Assembly: GCA_025355395.1 (NCBI GenBank)
Contig: JANXZT010000078.1
Location: forward strand, 1 to 7,879
Origin: Betaproteobacteria bacterium
Lineage (GTDB): Bacteria; Pseudomonadota; Gammaproteobacteria; Burkholderiales; Casimicrobiaceae
DNA length: 7,879 nt
Reading direction: 5' to 3'
Shown: piece by piece, positions 1-5,999 of the stretch
Layout: each line of letters opens with the position of its first letter
Numbering within the stretch: the first letter of the stretch is position 1
Made by a program: the position numbers and the translations under genes
Notes under the pieces: generated by a model
What the model was told of the DNA's origin: nothing
What the model saw: the letters and a program-made list of their open reading frames with translations, nothing else
Databases searched by the model: none

Positions 1-161
1 TCATCGATGCCGCGCGCGAGCGTGGAGTGGGTCGTCTCGAAGGTAGCGTGCTGCGAACCAATCACAAGATGCTGCGCTTCACTGAATCCTTGGGCTTCAT
101 CGTCCGCAACGATGCCGAAGCGCCGGATCAGGTTACTGCGGTTCTTACGTTCAAAGAGTGA
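1..161 (+). CDS. C-terminal fragment of a GNAT-family acetyltransferase (Pat-like)
   Basis: The frame beginning at base 3 is open from the window edge to a TGA at 159-161 and gives 52 residues; the start lies outside the window. The fragment reads like the end of a GNAT N-acyltransferase fold. An ARERG segment is followed by LEGSVLRTNHKML and then SLGFIVR, matching the usual pattern in which a conserved Asn and an [M/L]L pair precede the LGF motif next to the acetyl-CoA site. The tail after LGF resembles the GNAT module at the end of large NDP-forming acyl-CoA-synthetase/acetyltransferase fusions (Pat/YfiQ type), which acetylate lysines on metabolic enzymes. The parent architecture cannot be seen, so a stand-alone GNAT enzyme is equally possible. 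The gene runs tail-to-tail with rpoD. Confidence 0.72.
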   Translation, partial: IDAARERGVGRLEGSVLRTNHKMLRFTESLGFIVRNDAEAPDQVTAVLTFKE

Positions 162-254
162 GGACCTCGGCGCCATCATCGCGCACTGCATAGAGCGCGA
201 CAACCGGGAAGCCGCTGGTTCCGGATCCAGCGGTCGACGGATCGTGCCCAAAAA
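162..254. other. Gene-free junction between the GNAT gene and the rpoD terminator
   Basis: No supported coding sequence lies between the acetyltransferase stop and the terminator. A 7-bp perfect inverted repeat (ccgctgg at 212-218 and ccagcgg at 227-233, 8-nt loop) could form a hairpin, but no T-run follows it on either strand, so I do not call it a terminator. It superficially resembles a tRNA T-arm, but no matching acceptor, D or anticodon arm is present. Confidence 0.5.
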
Positions 255-284
255 CAAAATGCCCCGGCCGACCGGGGCATTTTG
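255..284 (-). terminator. Rho-independent terminator of the rpsU–rpoD operon, possibly bidirectional
   Basis: The arms caaaatgccccgg (255-267) and ccggggcattttg (272-284) are perfect 13-bp inverted repeats around a 4-nt loop. On the minus strand the stem ends in TTTTG and continues into TTTTT (bases 259-250 read in reverse), the expected U-tract. It begins 27 nt past the rpoD stop. On the plus strand the stem ends in a four-T run, so it may also stop transcripts from the acetyltransferase gene, less efficiently. Confidence 0.9.
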
Positions 285-311
285 CGTGGAGACGGGTGGT
301 GCGCGAGTGGG

Positions 312-2840
312 TCAGCCTTCGCCCTCGAGAAAGCTGCGAAGCTTCTCCGAGCGGGAAGGATGGCGGAGCTTCCGCAATGCCTTGGCTTCGATCTGCCGAA
401 TCCGCTCCCGCGTGACATCGAACTGCTTGCCGACTTCCTCCAGCGTGTGATCGGTGTTCATCTCGATGCCAAAGCGCATGCGCAGCACCTTCGCTTCGCG
501 CGGGGTCAATGTGTCGAGAATATCCTTGCACACGTCGCGCAGGCTCGCGTTGACGGCCGCATCGGAGGGTGCGATCGTCGACAGGTCCTCGATGAAATCG
601 CCAAGATGCGAATCGTCGTCGTCGCCGATCGGCGTCTCCATGGAAATCGGTTCCTTGGAGATCTTGAGGATCTTGCGGATTTTCTCCTCGGGCATTTCCA
701 TCTTTTCGGCGAGCAGCGCCGGGTCGGGCTCCTGGCCGGTTTCCTGCAGGATCTGGCGCGAGATCCGGTTCATCTTGTTGATGGTCTCGATCATGTGCAC
801 CGGAATGCGAATGGTGCGCGCCTGGTCGGCGATCGAGCGGGTGATGGCCTGACGAATCCACCACGTCGCATAGGTCGAGAATTTGTACCCGCGCCGGTAC
901 TCGAACTTGTCCACCGCCTTCATGAGGCCGATGTTGCCTTCCTGGATAAGATCGAGGAACTGCAAACCGCGGTTGGTGTATTTCTTGGCGATCGAAATCA
1001 CCAGCCGAAGATTGGCCTCGGTCATCTCGCGCTTCGCCTTGCGCGCACGCGCTTCGCCCTGCGACATCTGCTTGTTGATGTCCTTCAGGTCCTTCAGCGG
1101 AATCATCACCCGCTTCTGGAGGTCGAGAAGCTTCTGTTGCTGCTCGACGATGGCCTGCCGGTACTTCGCGAGCTGCTCGCTATAGCCGTGCCTGGCCGCG
1201 ACCTCACGGTCGATCCAGCGCAGGCTCACCTCGTTTTCCGGGAATTTCTTGATGAAATCCGGGCGCGGCATGCCGGCCTTGTTCACCACGAGATCCTGGA
1301 TCTTGCGCTCGGTCTGGCGGATATTGTCGACTTCGGTGCGCACGCTGTCGCACAGCTTCTCGACCTGCCGCGCCGAAAACCGGATCTGCATCAGCTCGTT
1401 GCTGATCTTCTTCTGCAACTCCATGTATTTCGGCGCCTTGTGCCCTTCCTTCTGCAGCACCGCGAGCATGCGCATGAAGTGCCTGCGGATGGTGGCAAAG
1501 CGCTCGAGCGCCGCCGTCTTCAGCCGCTCCAGGTTTTCTGCCGCAATCGCGCCGGCGTCACCCTCGTCCTCTTCTTCCTCGAGCTCGCCTTCGACGTCTT
1601 CCAAGGCATCGAGCTCCTCGTTGAAATCCATCAGCCCATCGACGAGGTCGTCGATCTTCAACTCGTCCTTGCCGATCTTTTCTGCGAGATCGAGGATTTG
1701 CGTGACGGTCATCGGACAGGCCGAGATCGCCATGATCATGTGCTTCAGGCCCTCCTCGATGCGCTTGGCGATCTCGATCTCGCCTTCGCGCGTCAAGAGC
1801 TCGACCGAGCCCATTTCACGCATGTACATGCGCACCGGATCGGTGGTGCGGCCGAATTCCGAATCGAGTGTCGAGACCGCCGCCTCGGCGGCTTCTTCGA
1901 CGTCTTCGGTGGGCGCCGTGGGCGCCGTCTCCGACAACAGCAGCGTTTCGGCATCCGGCGCCTCGTCGTACACCTGGATGCCCATGTCGCCGATCATGCC
2001 GATGATGCCTTCGATCTGCTCGGCATCCAGCACGTCATCGGGCAGATGATCATTGATCTCGGCGAACGTCAGGAACCCGCGCTCCTTGCCCAGTACGATC
2101 AGGGTTTTCAGCCGACGCTTGCGCGCTTCTACGTCGGCCGGCGTCAACACCCGCGGCGCGACTTCGTGGGCTCGCCCCTTGCCTTTTTTGGTGGCGGCGT
2201 CTTCCGCGCGCTTGCCAGCGAGCTTGGCGGCAATTTCACCCACGGTTGTCGGCTTGTGATTGATCGGCGTTGCCGGCGGCTTGGACGTGCCCTTAACTCC
2301 CAGCGCATGGGCCGCAATGGCGGCCGTCCGGGTCGCGGGCTTGCTGCTGGAAGACGGCGGCCTGGTCAACAGCTTTGCCGTTTTCGATCTCGAATCGTTG
2401 GCGGCCCCTGCATTCACTGGCTTATGGGCGCTTCGGGATACGACCTTCGGCGGCGTATTCGGTTTCGTCGGTGTCTTCGCTTTGACTGCGTGGCCTTTTG
2501 CGACGATCTTTCTGGTCGCCGACTTCACGAGCGCCATCGGTTGCTTCCTCGCGCCGTGCTTCGCTTTCGGCACGGCGTGCTTCGCTTTCGGCACGGCGCG
2601 CTTCGCTTTCGGCACAGCGCGCTTCGCTTTCGGCGCGGCGTGCTTCGCAACAGGCTTCGCTGCGGGTTTGACGTGTTTCCTGACGACTGGTTTTTTGGCG
2701 GGCGGTTTTTTCGCGGCGGGTTTGGTGGCCACGGCGCGCGACGACGTCCGGCTTTGCCCGGGCGAAGCCGGCTTCGTGCCGGCACGGGCGTGGGATGTAG
2801 CGGGCGGCTTGCGCAGCGGCTTCGCGAGCTTTTTGGCCAT
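312..2840 (-). CDS. rpoD: RNA polymerase primary sigma factor RpoD (sigma-70) with long basic N-terminal extension
   Basis: Principal sigma factor, which directs core RNA polymerase to housekeeping promoters. The 842-residue product has all sigma-70 regions. Region 1.1 is near 237-300 (GKERGFLTFAEINDHLPDDV). Region 1.2 is near 333-365 (DPVRMYMREMG). A long acidic non-conserved region spans about 366-600, with a Glu/Asp run at 415-430. Region 2 is at about 605-685, including the -10 melting motif YATWWIRQ at 657-664. Region 3 follows, with the 3.2 finger SMETPIGDDDDSHLGDFIED, and region 4 ends in a helix-turn-helix VTRERIRQIEAKALRKLRHP at 809-828. Before region 1.1 lie about 236 Lys/Pro/Ala-rich residues absent from E. 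coli RpoD; similar but usually shorter extensions occur in betaproteobacteria. I chose the ATG at 2838-2840 (MAKK) because TAGGA lies 5 nt upstream. An in-frame TTG at 2900 lies at or upstream of the predicted transcription starts and is unlikely. It is the last gene of the operon. Confidence 0.97.
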   Translation of the reverse strand: MAKKLAKPLRKPPATSHARAGTKPASPGQSRTSSRAVATKPAAKKPPAKKPVVRKHVKPAAKPVAKHAAPKAKRAVPKAKRAVPKAKHAVPKAKHGARKQPMALVKSATRKIVAKGHAVKAKTPTKPNTPPKVVSRSAHKPVNAGAANDSRSKTAKLLTRPPSSSSKPATRTAAIAAHALGVKGTSKPPATPINHKPTTVGEIAAKLAGKRAEDAATKKGKGRAHEVAPRVLTPADVEARKRRLKTLIVLGKERGFLTFAEINDHLPDDVLDAEQIEGIIGMIGDMGIQVYDEAPDAETLLLSETAPTAPTEDVEEAAEAAVSTLDSEFGRTTDPVRMYMREMGSVELLTREGEIEIAKRIEEGLKHMIMAISACPMTVTQILDLAEKIGKDELKIDDLVDGLMDFNEELDALEDVEGELEEEEDEGDAGAIAAENLERLKTAALERFATIRRHFMRMLAVLQKEGHKAPKYMELQKKISNELMQIRFSARQVEKLCDSVRTEVDNIRQTERKIQDLVVNKAGMPRPDFIKKFPENEVSLRWIDREVAARHGYSEQLAKYRQAIVEQQQKLLDLQKRVMIPLKDLKDINKQMSQGEARARKAKREMTEANLRLVISIAKKYTNRGLQFLDLIQEGNIGLMKAVDKFEYRRGYKFSTYATWWIRQAITRSIADQARTIRIPVHMIETINKMNRISRQILQETGQEPDPALLAEKMEMPEEKIRKILKISKEPISMETPIGDDDDSHLGDFIEDLSTIAPSDAAVNASLRDVCKDILDTLTPREAKVLRMRFGIEMNTDHTLEEVGKQFDVTRERIRQIEAKALRKLRHPSRSEKLRSFLEGEG
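2556..2639 (-). repeat. Four tandem 21-bp units encoding heptapeptides in RpoD
   Basis: Four consecutive 21-bp units occupy 2556-2576, 2577-2597, 2598-2618 and 2619-2639. The first two are identical, the others differ at two or three positions, and a decayed fifth copy starts at 2640. In the rpoD frame they encode the heptad KAK[R/H]AVP near residues 67-96, inside the basic N-terminal extension. Unit length is a multiple of three, so copy-number change would keep the frame. Confidence 0.93.
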
Positions 2841-2873
2841 GGCGGTCCTAGCGGTTCGGGGTTCCTGGCCCAC

Positions 2874-2901
2874 ACATGGGGGCAACCGGGAAAACTTCAA
2901 A
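2874..2901 (-). promoter_or_regulatory. Candidate sigma-32 (heat-shock) promoter for rpoD
   Basis: On the minus strand TTTGAA (2896-2901) is followed after 14 nt by CCCCATGT (2874-2881). The heat-shock sigma consensus is CTTGAA, a 13-17 nt spacer, then CCCCATnT, so this matches 5/6 at -35 and fully at -10. Transcription would start near 2867, leaving about 27 nt of leader that contains the TAGGA ribosome site. E. coli rpoD also has a heat-shock promoter, located inside dnaG. This is a motif-based inference. Confidence 0.5.
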
Positions 2902-2928
2902 GTATAACATGCGCTTATCTCATTTCAG
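2901..2928 (-). promoter_or_regulatory. Candidate sigma-70 promoter for rpoD
   Basis: On the minus strand TATACT (2901-2906) is a 5/6 match to the -10 box and is preceded by TGT, giving an extended -10. CTGAAA (2923-2928) lies 16 nt upstream and matches TTGACA at 4/6. The predicted start is near 2894, with about 54 nt of leader before the rpoD ATG. It would give rpoD expression independent of rpsU read-through. Confidence 0.55.
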
Positions 2929-2946
2929 CCCGCGCGGCGGCCATAC

Positions 2947-3008
2947 GTAGGGCAAACCTCAAGTCTCGCGAGGTGGCGTAGGGCAAACCTCAAGTCTCGC
3001 GAGGTGGC
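2947..3008. repeat. Perfect 31-bp tandem duplication between dnaG and rpoD
   Basis: Two identical, directly adjacent 31-bp copies occupy 2947-2977 and 2978-3008. Each begins gtagggcaaacctc and ends gaggtggc. Each contains the 8-bp palindrome ctcgcgag (2965-2972 and 2996-3003) and an acctc/gaggt inverted repeat with a 9-nt loop. The block begins 19 bp upstream of the putative rpoD -35 box and 86 bp past the dnaG stop. Confidence 0.97.
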
Positions 3009-3093
3009 CAGAACGCCGCCGGCAAGTGGTGCGGGAACAACTCCATGGCGCACCTTCCGTCAGGCCTCCCGGCCCGACCCCCACCGCGTCGCG

Positions 3094-4881
3094 TCACGCA
3101 GCGCCGCGGGACGAATCCACCGGGCTCTGGGGCAGCGCTCGACGAACCATTTCCAGTTGCCGCAGTCGTTCGGTTTCTTCCGCGGAGGCCGAGGTTTCCG
3201 CCGCCGGTGAGACCGGCCGGCCGGCGCGTTGCGCTTGCTGCCAGTAACGCTCGACTCCCGCCTGCAAATGCAAAGCGGCCTGTTCCGGTGTCAGGCCATG
3301 GTCTTCCGCCGTTACGACTGCTTGCGCCAACACTACCGCGTGCGCCGAGCCAGCGAAATGCTGGAGCACGCCGGGCGTATTGACGGGCCCTGTCGCCTCC
3401 ATGCAGAACGCAACCACGGCACTTAGGGCGGCACCCTCCGGCGTGCCGTCCTGCGGCTGCGGCAAGGCTACGGCACGCGCCAAGTCCGGCTGCAGGAGGA
3501 GGCTTTGCAGCAACTCGCGCACCAGCGAGGGCGCCCGCCTGCCCGCTGGGGCGCGACGGCGCGGCGATTGCAGACCCGCTCCGGCACGGGCGTTTTGCGG
3601 ATCTGCCGCGGGTCCCAGCAACGTCCTTAGTTCGGCCTCGGGCAGGCCGGCAAGTTCCGCCAGCCGCCGGCGCAGCATCGCCGCCAGAATCGGTGCCGTT
3701 AGCTCGCTTAGATAGGGCCGGGCCGCCGCCAAAAGCGCCGCACATCCTTCGGGGCTGATGGGCGGGTGCTGGACCACAAGCTCGGCGAGCAGAAACTCCG
3801 AAAGTGGCTTGGCCTGTGCCATGAGCCCTTCGAAGGCAGCCTTGCCGCGCTGGCGCACAAAATCATCCGGATCATTGCCGTCGGGAAGAAAAAGAAAGGT
3901 CGCTTCCTTGCCATCAGCCAGCGCGGGCAAGGCATTTTCCAGCGCGCGCCAGGCGGCCTTGCGCCCGGCGTTGTCGCCGTCGAAGCAGAACACGACGCGA
4001 TCGGCGAGACGAAAAAGCTTTTGCAGATGAGTGGGCGTGGTGGCGGTGCCAAGGGTCGCGACGGCGTACTCCACGCCATGCTGCGCGAGCGCGACGACAT
4101 CCATGTAGCCTTCGACCACGACCACTTTCCCGATGTCGCGAATGGCGCCGCGCGCCTGGTAGAGTCCGTAGAGCTCCCGGCCCTTGGAAAAAAGCGGCGT
4201 CTCCGGCGAATTGAGGTATTTGGGCTCGCCCGCGGCAATAATCCGTCCACCAAAACCGATGACTTGCCCGCGGCTGTCATGAATCGGGAACATCACGCGG
4301 TCGCGGAACCGGTCGTAGCGCTTGCCGCCCTCGCCGGCGATGACTAATCCCGCCGTTTCGAGCGCAGGCTCTTCGTAGCGTGGAAACGCCGCCGCGAGCG
4401 GCTGCCACCCGTCCGGTGCATAACCGATGCCGAATCTTGCGGCGACAACGCCGGTAAGACCGCGTCCCTTGAGATATGCAATCGCCGCCGGGGTTTCCTT
4501 CAAACGCGCCCGGTAGAAGCGGGCGGCTTCGAGCAGGAGCTCGGCGAGACCCAGGGACTGCTCGCGGCGCTGCGTTTCGCCGGAGCGTTCGGGACGGGGC
4601 ACTTCGAGCCCGGCGTCCTTGGCGAGCTCCTCCACCGCTTCCGGGAATGCGCGACCGCCGTACTCCATGAGAAATCCGATCGCAGTGCCGTGCGCGCCGC
4701 AGCCGAAGCAGTGATAGAACTGCTTGGTCCGACTGACCGTGAATGAGGCGGTCTTCTCGTTATGAAAGGGACAGCATGCAGCGTAATTGGCGCCCGCCTT
4801 CTTGAGCGGCACATAGCGATCGATGACATCGACGATGTCGACGCGGGCCAGCAGCGTCTGGATGAAATCGTTTGGAATCAT
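3094..4881 (-). CDS. dnaG: DNA primase DnaG
   Basis: Primase that makes RNA primers at the replication fork in partnership with the DnaB helicase. The 595-residue product has the expected three parts. An N-terminal CHC2 zinc-binding domain carries C37, H40, C58 and C61 (CPFHNEKTASF, then HCFGCGAHG). The central catalytic core has the RNA-polymerase motif KYLNSPETPLFSKGRELYGL (221-240) and a TOPRIM fold with the metal-binding E257 (VEGYMDV) and D301/D303 (FDGDNAG). A more divergent C-terminal helicase-binding domain runs from about 450 to 595, after an Arg/Pro/Ala-rich linker at about 430-450. The ATG at 4879-4881 (MIPNDFIQ) matches the family's N-terminus. A longer frame from 5013 starts upstream of a TATAAT box and adds 44 unrelated residues, so I rejected it. 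There is no clear Shine-Dalgarno, only GGGG 13-16 nt upstream. It is the third gene of the operon. Confidence 0.97.
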   Translation of the reverse strand: MIPNDFIQTLLARVDIVDVIDRYVPLKKAGANYAACCPFHNEKTASFTVSRTKQFYHCFGCGAHGTAIGFLMEYGGRAFPEAVEELAKDAGLEVPRPERSGETQRREQSLGLAELLLEAARFYRARLKETPAAIAYLKGRGLTGVVAARFGIGYAPDGWQPLAAAFPRYEEPALETAGLVIAGEGGKRYDRFRDRVMFPIHDSRGQVIGFGGRIIAAGEPKYLNSPETPLFSKGRELYGLYQARGAIRDIGKVVVVEGYMDVVALAQHGVEYAVATLGTATTPTHLQKLFRLADRVVFCFDGDNAGRKAAWRALENALPALADGKEATFLFLPDGNDPDDFVRQRGKAAFEGLMAQAKPLSEFLLAELVVQHPPISPEGCAALLAAARPYLSELTAPILAAMLRRRLAELAGLPEAELRTLLGPAADPQNARAGAGLQSPRRRAPAGRRAPSLVRELLQSLLLQPDLARAVALPQPQDGTPEGAALSAVVAFCMEATGPVNTPGVLQHFAGSAHAVVLAQAVVTAEDHGLTPEQAALHLQAGVERYWQQAQRAGRPVSPAAETSASAEETERLRQLEMVRRALPQSPVDSSRGAA

Positions 4882-4904
4882 GAATTCGCGCTGCCCCGGC
4901 CAAC

Positions 4905-4949
4905 CCGGCGCTATTCGCCGGCGTGCGCCGCGTTGGCAACCAGCGGCGC
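4905..4949 (-). promoter_or_regulatory. Two GC-rich hairpins in the dnaG leader
   Basis: Two perfect inverted repeats lie in tandem before dnaG: gcgccgc (4925-4931) with gcggcgc (4943-4949), 11-nt loop, and ccggcg (4905-4910) with cgccgg (4916-4921), 5-nt loop. Neither has a T-run, so they are not classic terminators. In RNA they would stack between the putative dnaG promoter and its start codon and could limit read-through, translation or decay. Confidence 0.5.
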
Positions 4950-4959
4950 GTTCCGGTTG

Positions 4960-4965
4960 ATTATA
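4960..4965 (-). promoter_or_regulatory. Candidate -10 box of an internal dnaG promoter
   Basis: A perfect TATAAT lies on the minus strand in the 163-nt gap between yqeY and dnaG, with a predicted start near 4953 and about 72 nt of leader. No good -35 box is present at 16-18 nt; the best is TCTTGG at 4982-4987. It may be weak or activator-dependent. Confidence 0.4.
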
Positions 4966-5044
4966 GGCGACCGGGGCGAGACCAAGAGCCGCGGGCGAAT
5001 CGGACCGCGCCAAATCAATCCCTGCGCGCGATTGCGCCGACGGT

Positions 5045-5491
5045 TCAGGCCGAAAGACGCGCCTTGACCTTGGCCGACACGTCGCCGAGATCCGCGCGGC
5101 CGGCGAGCTTCGGACGCAGCACCGCCATGACCTTGCCCATGCCGGCGATACTGGCCGCGCCGGTATCGGCGATTGCGGCGTTGATCATCTCCTCGATCTC
5201 GGTTGGCGAGAGCGGCTGGGGCATGTATTCGGCGAGCACGGCGACTTCCGCCCGCTCGATGTCCACGAGATCCTGGCGGCCTCCGGCCTCGAACTGGGTA
5301 ACCGAATCGCGCCGCTGCTTGATCATCTTGTCGATGATCGAAAGCACATCCGCATCGCTCAAGGTGATGCGCTCGTCCACCTCCCGCTGTTTCATTGCGG
5401 CAAGCAGGAGCCGGATGGTCGAAAGCCGCGCACTCTGGCGGGCGCGCATCGCGGCCTTCATGTCTTCGGTGACGCGGTCTTTGAGGCTCAT
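5045..5491 (-). CDS. yqeY: GatB/YqeY-domain protein
   Basis: A 148-residue protein, about the usual full length for stand-alone GatB/YqeY-domain proteins. They are related to the tail domain of the GatB subunit of the glutamyl/aspartyl-tRNA amidotransferase. That tail is thought to contact tRNA, but the role of the free-standing protein is not established. Recognisable family segments are LSTIRLLLAAMKQREVD (23-39), IIDKMIKQRRDS (52-63), AEYMPQPLS (88-96) and GMGKVMAVLRPKLAGRAD (117-134). It looks soluble and mainly helical, with no signal peptide or membrane segment. It sits between rpsU and dnaG, a common location in proteobacteria other than enterics. The ATG at 5489-5491 fits the conserved N-terminus MSLKDRV, but no clear Shine-Dalgarno precedes it. 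Confidence 0.93.
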   Translation of the reverse strand: MSLKDRVTEDMKAAMRARQSARLSTIRLLLAAMKQREVDERITLSDADVLSIIDKMIKQRRDSVTQFEAGGRQDLVDIERAEVAVLAEYMPQPLSPTEIEEMINAAIADTGAASIAGMGKVMAVLRPKLAGRADLGDVSAKVKARLSA

Positions 5492-5623
5492 GCTCGGCGC
5501 GGAAAATGAAAGATAATTGCGAATGGAACCGGGTGAGCATCGCCGGCCTGATCACTTCCGGCCACCTTTGCAGGGTCGACGCCAGATTCGCAAATCGACG
5601 CCGGAATCGAAGCCGAAATGCAG

Positions 5624-5649
5624 AGGGGCGAATCGAATCGCCCCTTTTT
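5624..5649. terminator. Hairpin after rpsU; possible attenuator, T-run on the plus strand
   Basis: Arms aggggcga (5624-5631) and tcgcccct (5638-5645) form a perfect 8-bp stem with a 6-nt loop. The stem starts 26 nt past the rpsU stop. That position suits partial termination or mRNA processing separating abundant rpsU from scarce dnaG transcripts. The T-run (5645-5649) follows the stem only on the plus strand. For the leftward operon the tail is just CTGCATTT, so it is a weak intrinsic terminator in that direction. Confidence 0.5.
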
Positions 5650-5671
5650 GCGCCGATCGCCCCGGTAAACG

Positions 5672-5884
5672 CTAAAAGAGTTTGGGCGGGAGTTGCTGGC
5701 TCCGCAGGCGCTTGTAGTGGCGCTTGACCGCTGCGGCGAGCTTGCGCTTGCGTTCGGAGGTCGGCTTTTCGTAGAACTCGCGGGCCCGCAGCTCGGTGAG
5801 GAGGCCCGTCTTTTCAATGGTGCGCTTGAAGCGGCGCAGGGCCACTTCGAAAGGCTCGTTTTCGCGGACGCGAACGCTGGTCAT
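5672..5884 (-). CDS. rpsU: 30S ribosomal protein S21
   Basis: Small basic protein of the 30S subunit, involved in initiation and in mRNA engagement near the anti-Shine-Dalgarno. The 70-residue product is a canonical proteobacterial S21: a start TSVRVRENEPFEVALRRFKRT, then EKTGLLTELRAREFYEKPTSERKRKLAAA, and a basic tail KRHYKRLRSQQLPPKLF. The ATG at 5882-5884 is chosen because AAAGGA lies 9 nt upstream, one of the two clear Shine-Dalgarno sites in this window. An in-frame ATG at 5926 adds 14 atypical residues and sits between the predicted transcription start and the -10 box. First gene of the leftward operon; the next gene, yqeY, begins 180 nt downstream. Confidence 0.98.
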   Translation of the reverse strand: MTSVRVRENEPFEVALRRFKRTIEKTGLLTELRAREFYEKPTSERKRKLAAAVKRHYKRLRSQQLPPKLF

Positions 5885-5928
5885 GTAGATCGTTCCTTTG
5901 CGGCTATGGATCGTTCGTGTAACCAAGA

Positions 5929-5957
5929 ACTATAGCAGCCCCAAGGCGGTGAAGCAA
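5929..5957 (-). promoter_or_regulatory. Candidate sigma-70 promoter of the rpsU operon
   Basis: On the minus strand TATAGT (5929-5934) lies 17 nt downstream of TTGCTT (5952-5957), at ideal spacing: 5/6 at -10 and TTG conserved at -35. The predicted start is near 5922, leaving about 38 nt of leader with the AAAGGA ribosome site. Confidence 0.62.
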
Positions 5958-5964
5958 GAGCCGC

Positions 5965-5970
5965 TATAAT
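5965..5970 (+). promoter_or_regulatory. Candidate -10 box of the tsaD promoter
   Basis: A perfect TATAAT lies 29 nt before the tsaD ATG, with a predicted start near 5977 and only about 23 nt of leader. The -35 position (about 5942-5947, caaggc) is poor and falls between the rpsU -10 and -35 boxes, so the two divergent promoters interlock. Confidence 0.5.
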
Positions 5971-5999
5971 CACGCAAGCCGTTTCACCCCTCGACCCCC

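Noticed and set aside
205..250. tRNA-like T-arm near 211-234
   Set aside because: The hairpin has an 8-nt loop, and no acceptor, D or anticodon arms could be matched on either strand.
2841..2900. 20-residue longer RpoD from a TTG at 2900
   Set aside because: The TTG lies at or upstream of the predicted transcription starts. The ATG at 2838-2840 has TAGGA at proper spacing and starts the typical MAKK.
282..2981. 899-codon open frame antisense to rpoD
   Set aside because: It is in exact codon register with rpoD on the other strand, so a stop would need TTA, CTA or TCA codons in rpoD, which are rare in a GC-rich gene. Its product is Arg/Leu/His-rich with no recognisable domain, while rpoD is unmistakable.
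2990..3745. 251-codon minus-strand frame overlapping dnaG
   Set aside because: Gly/Arg/Ala-rich shadow of dnaG in another frame, with no domain signal.
4882..5013. 44-residue N-terminal extension of DnaG
   Set aside because: It spans the TATAAT box and two hairpins and does not resemble primase; MIPNDFIQ is the family N-terminus.
5885..5926. 14-residue extension of S21
   Set aside because: Its ATG lies between the predicted transcription start and the -10 box, and S21 conservation starts at MTSVRV.
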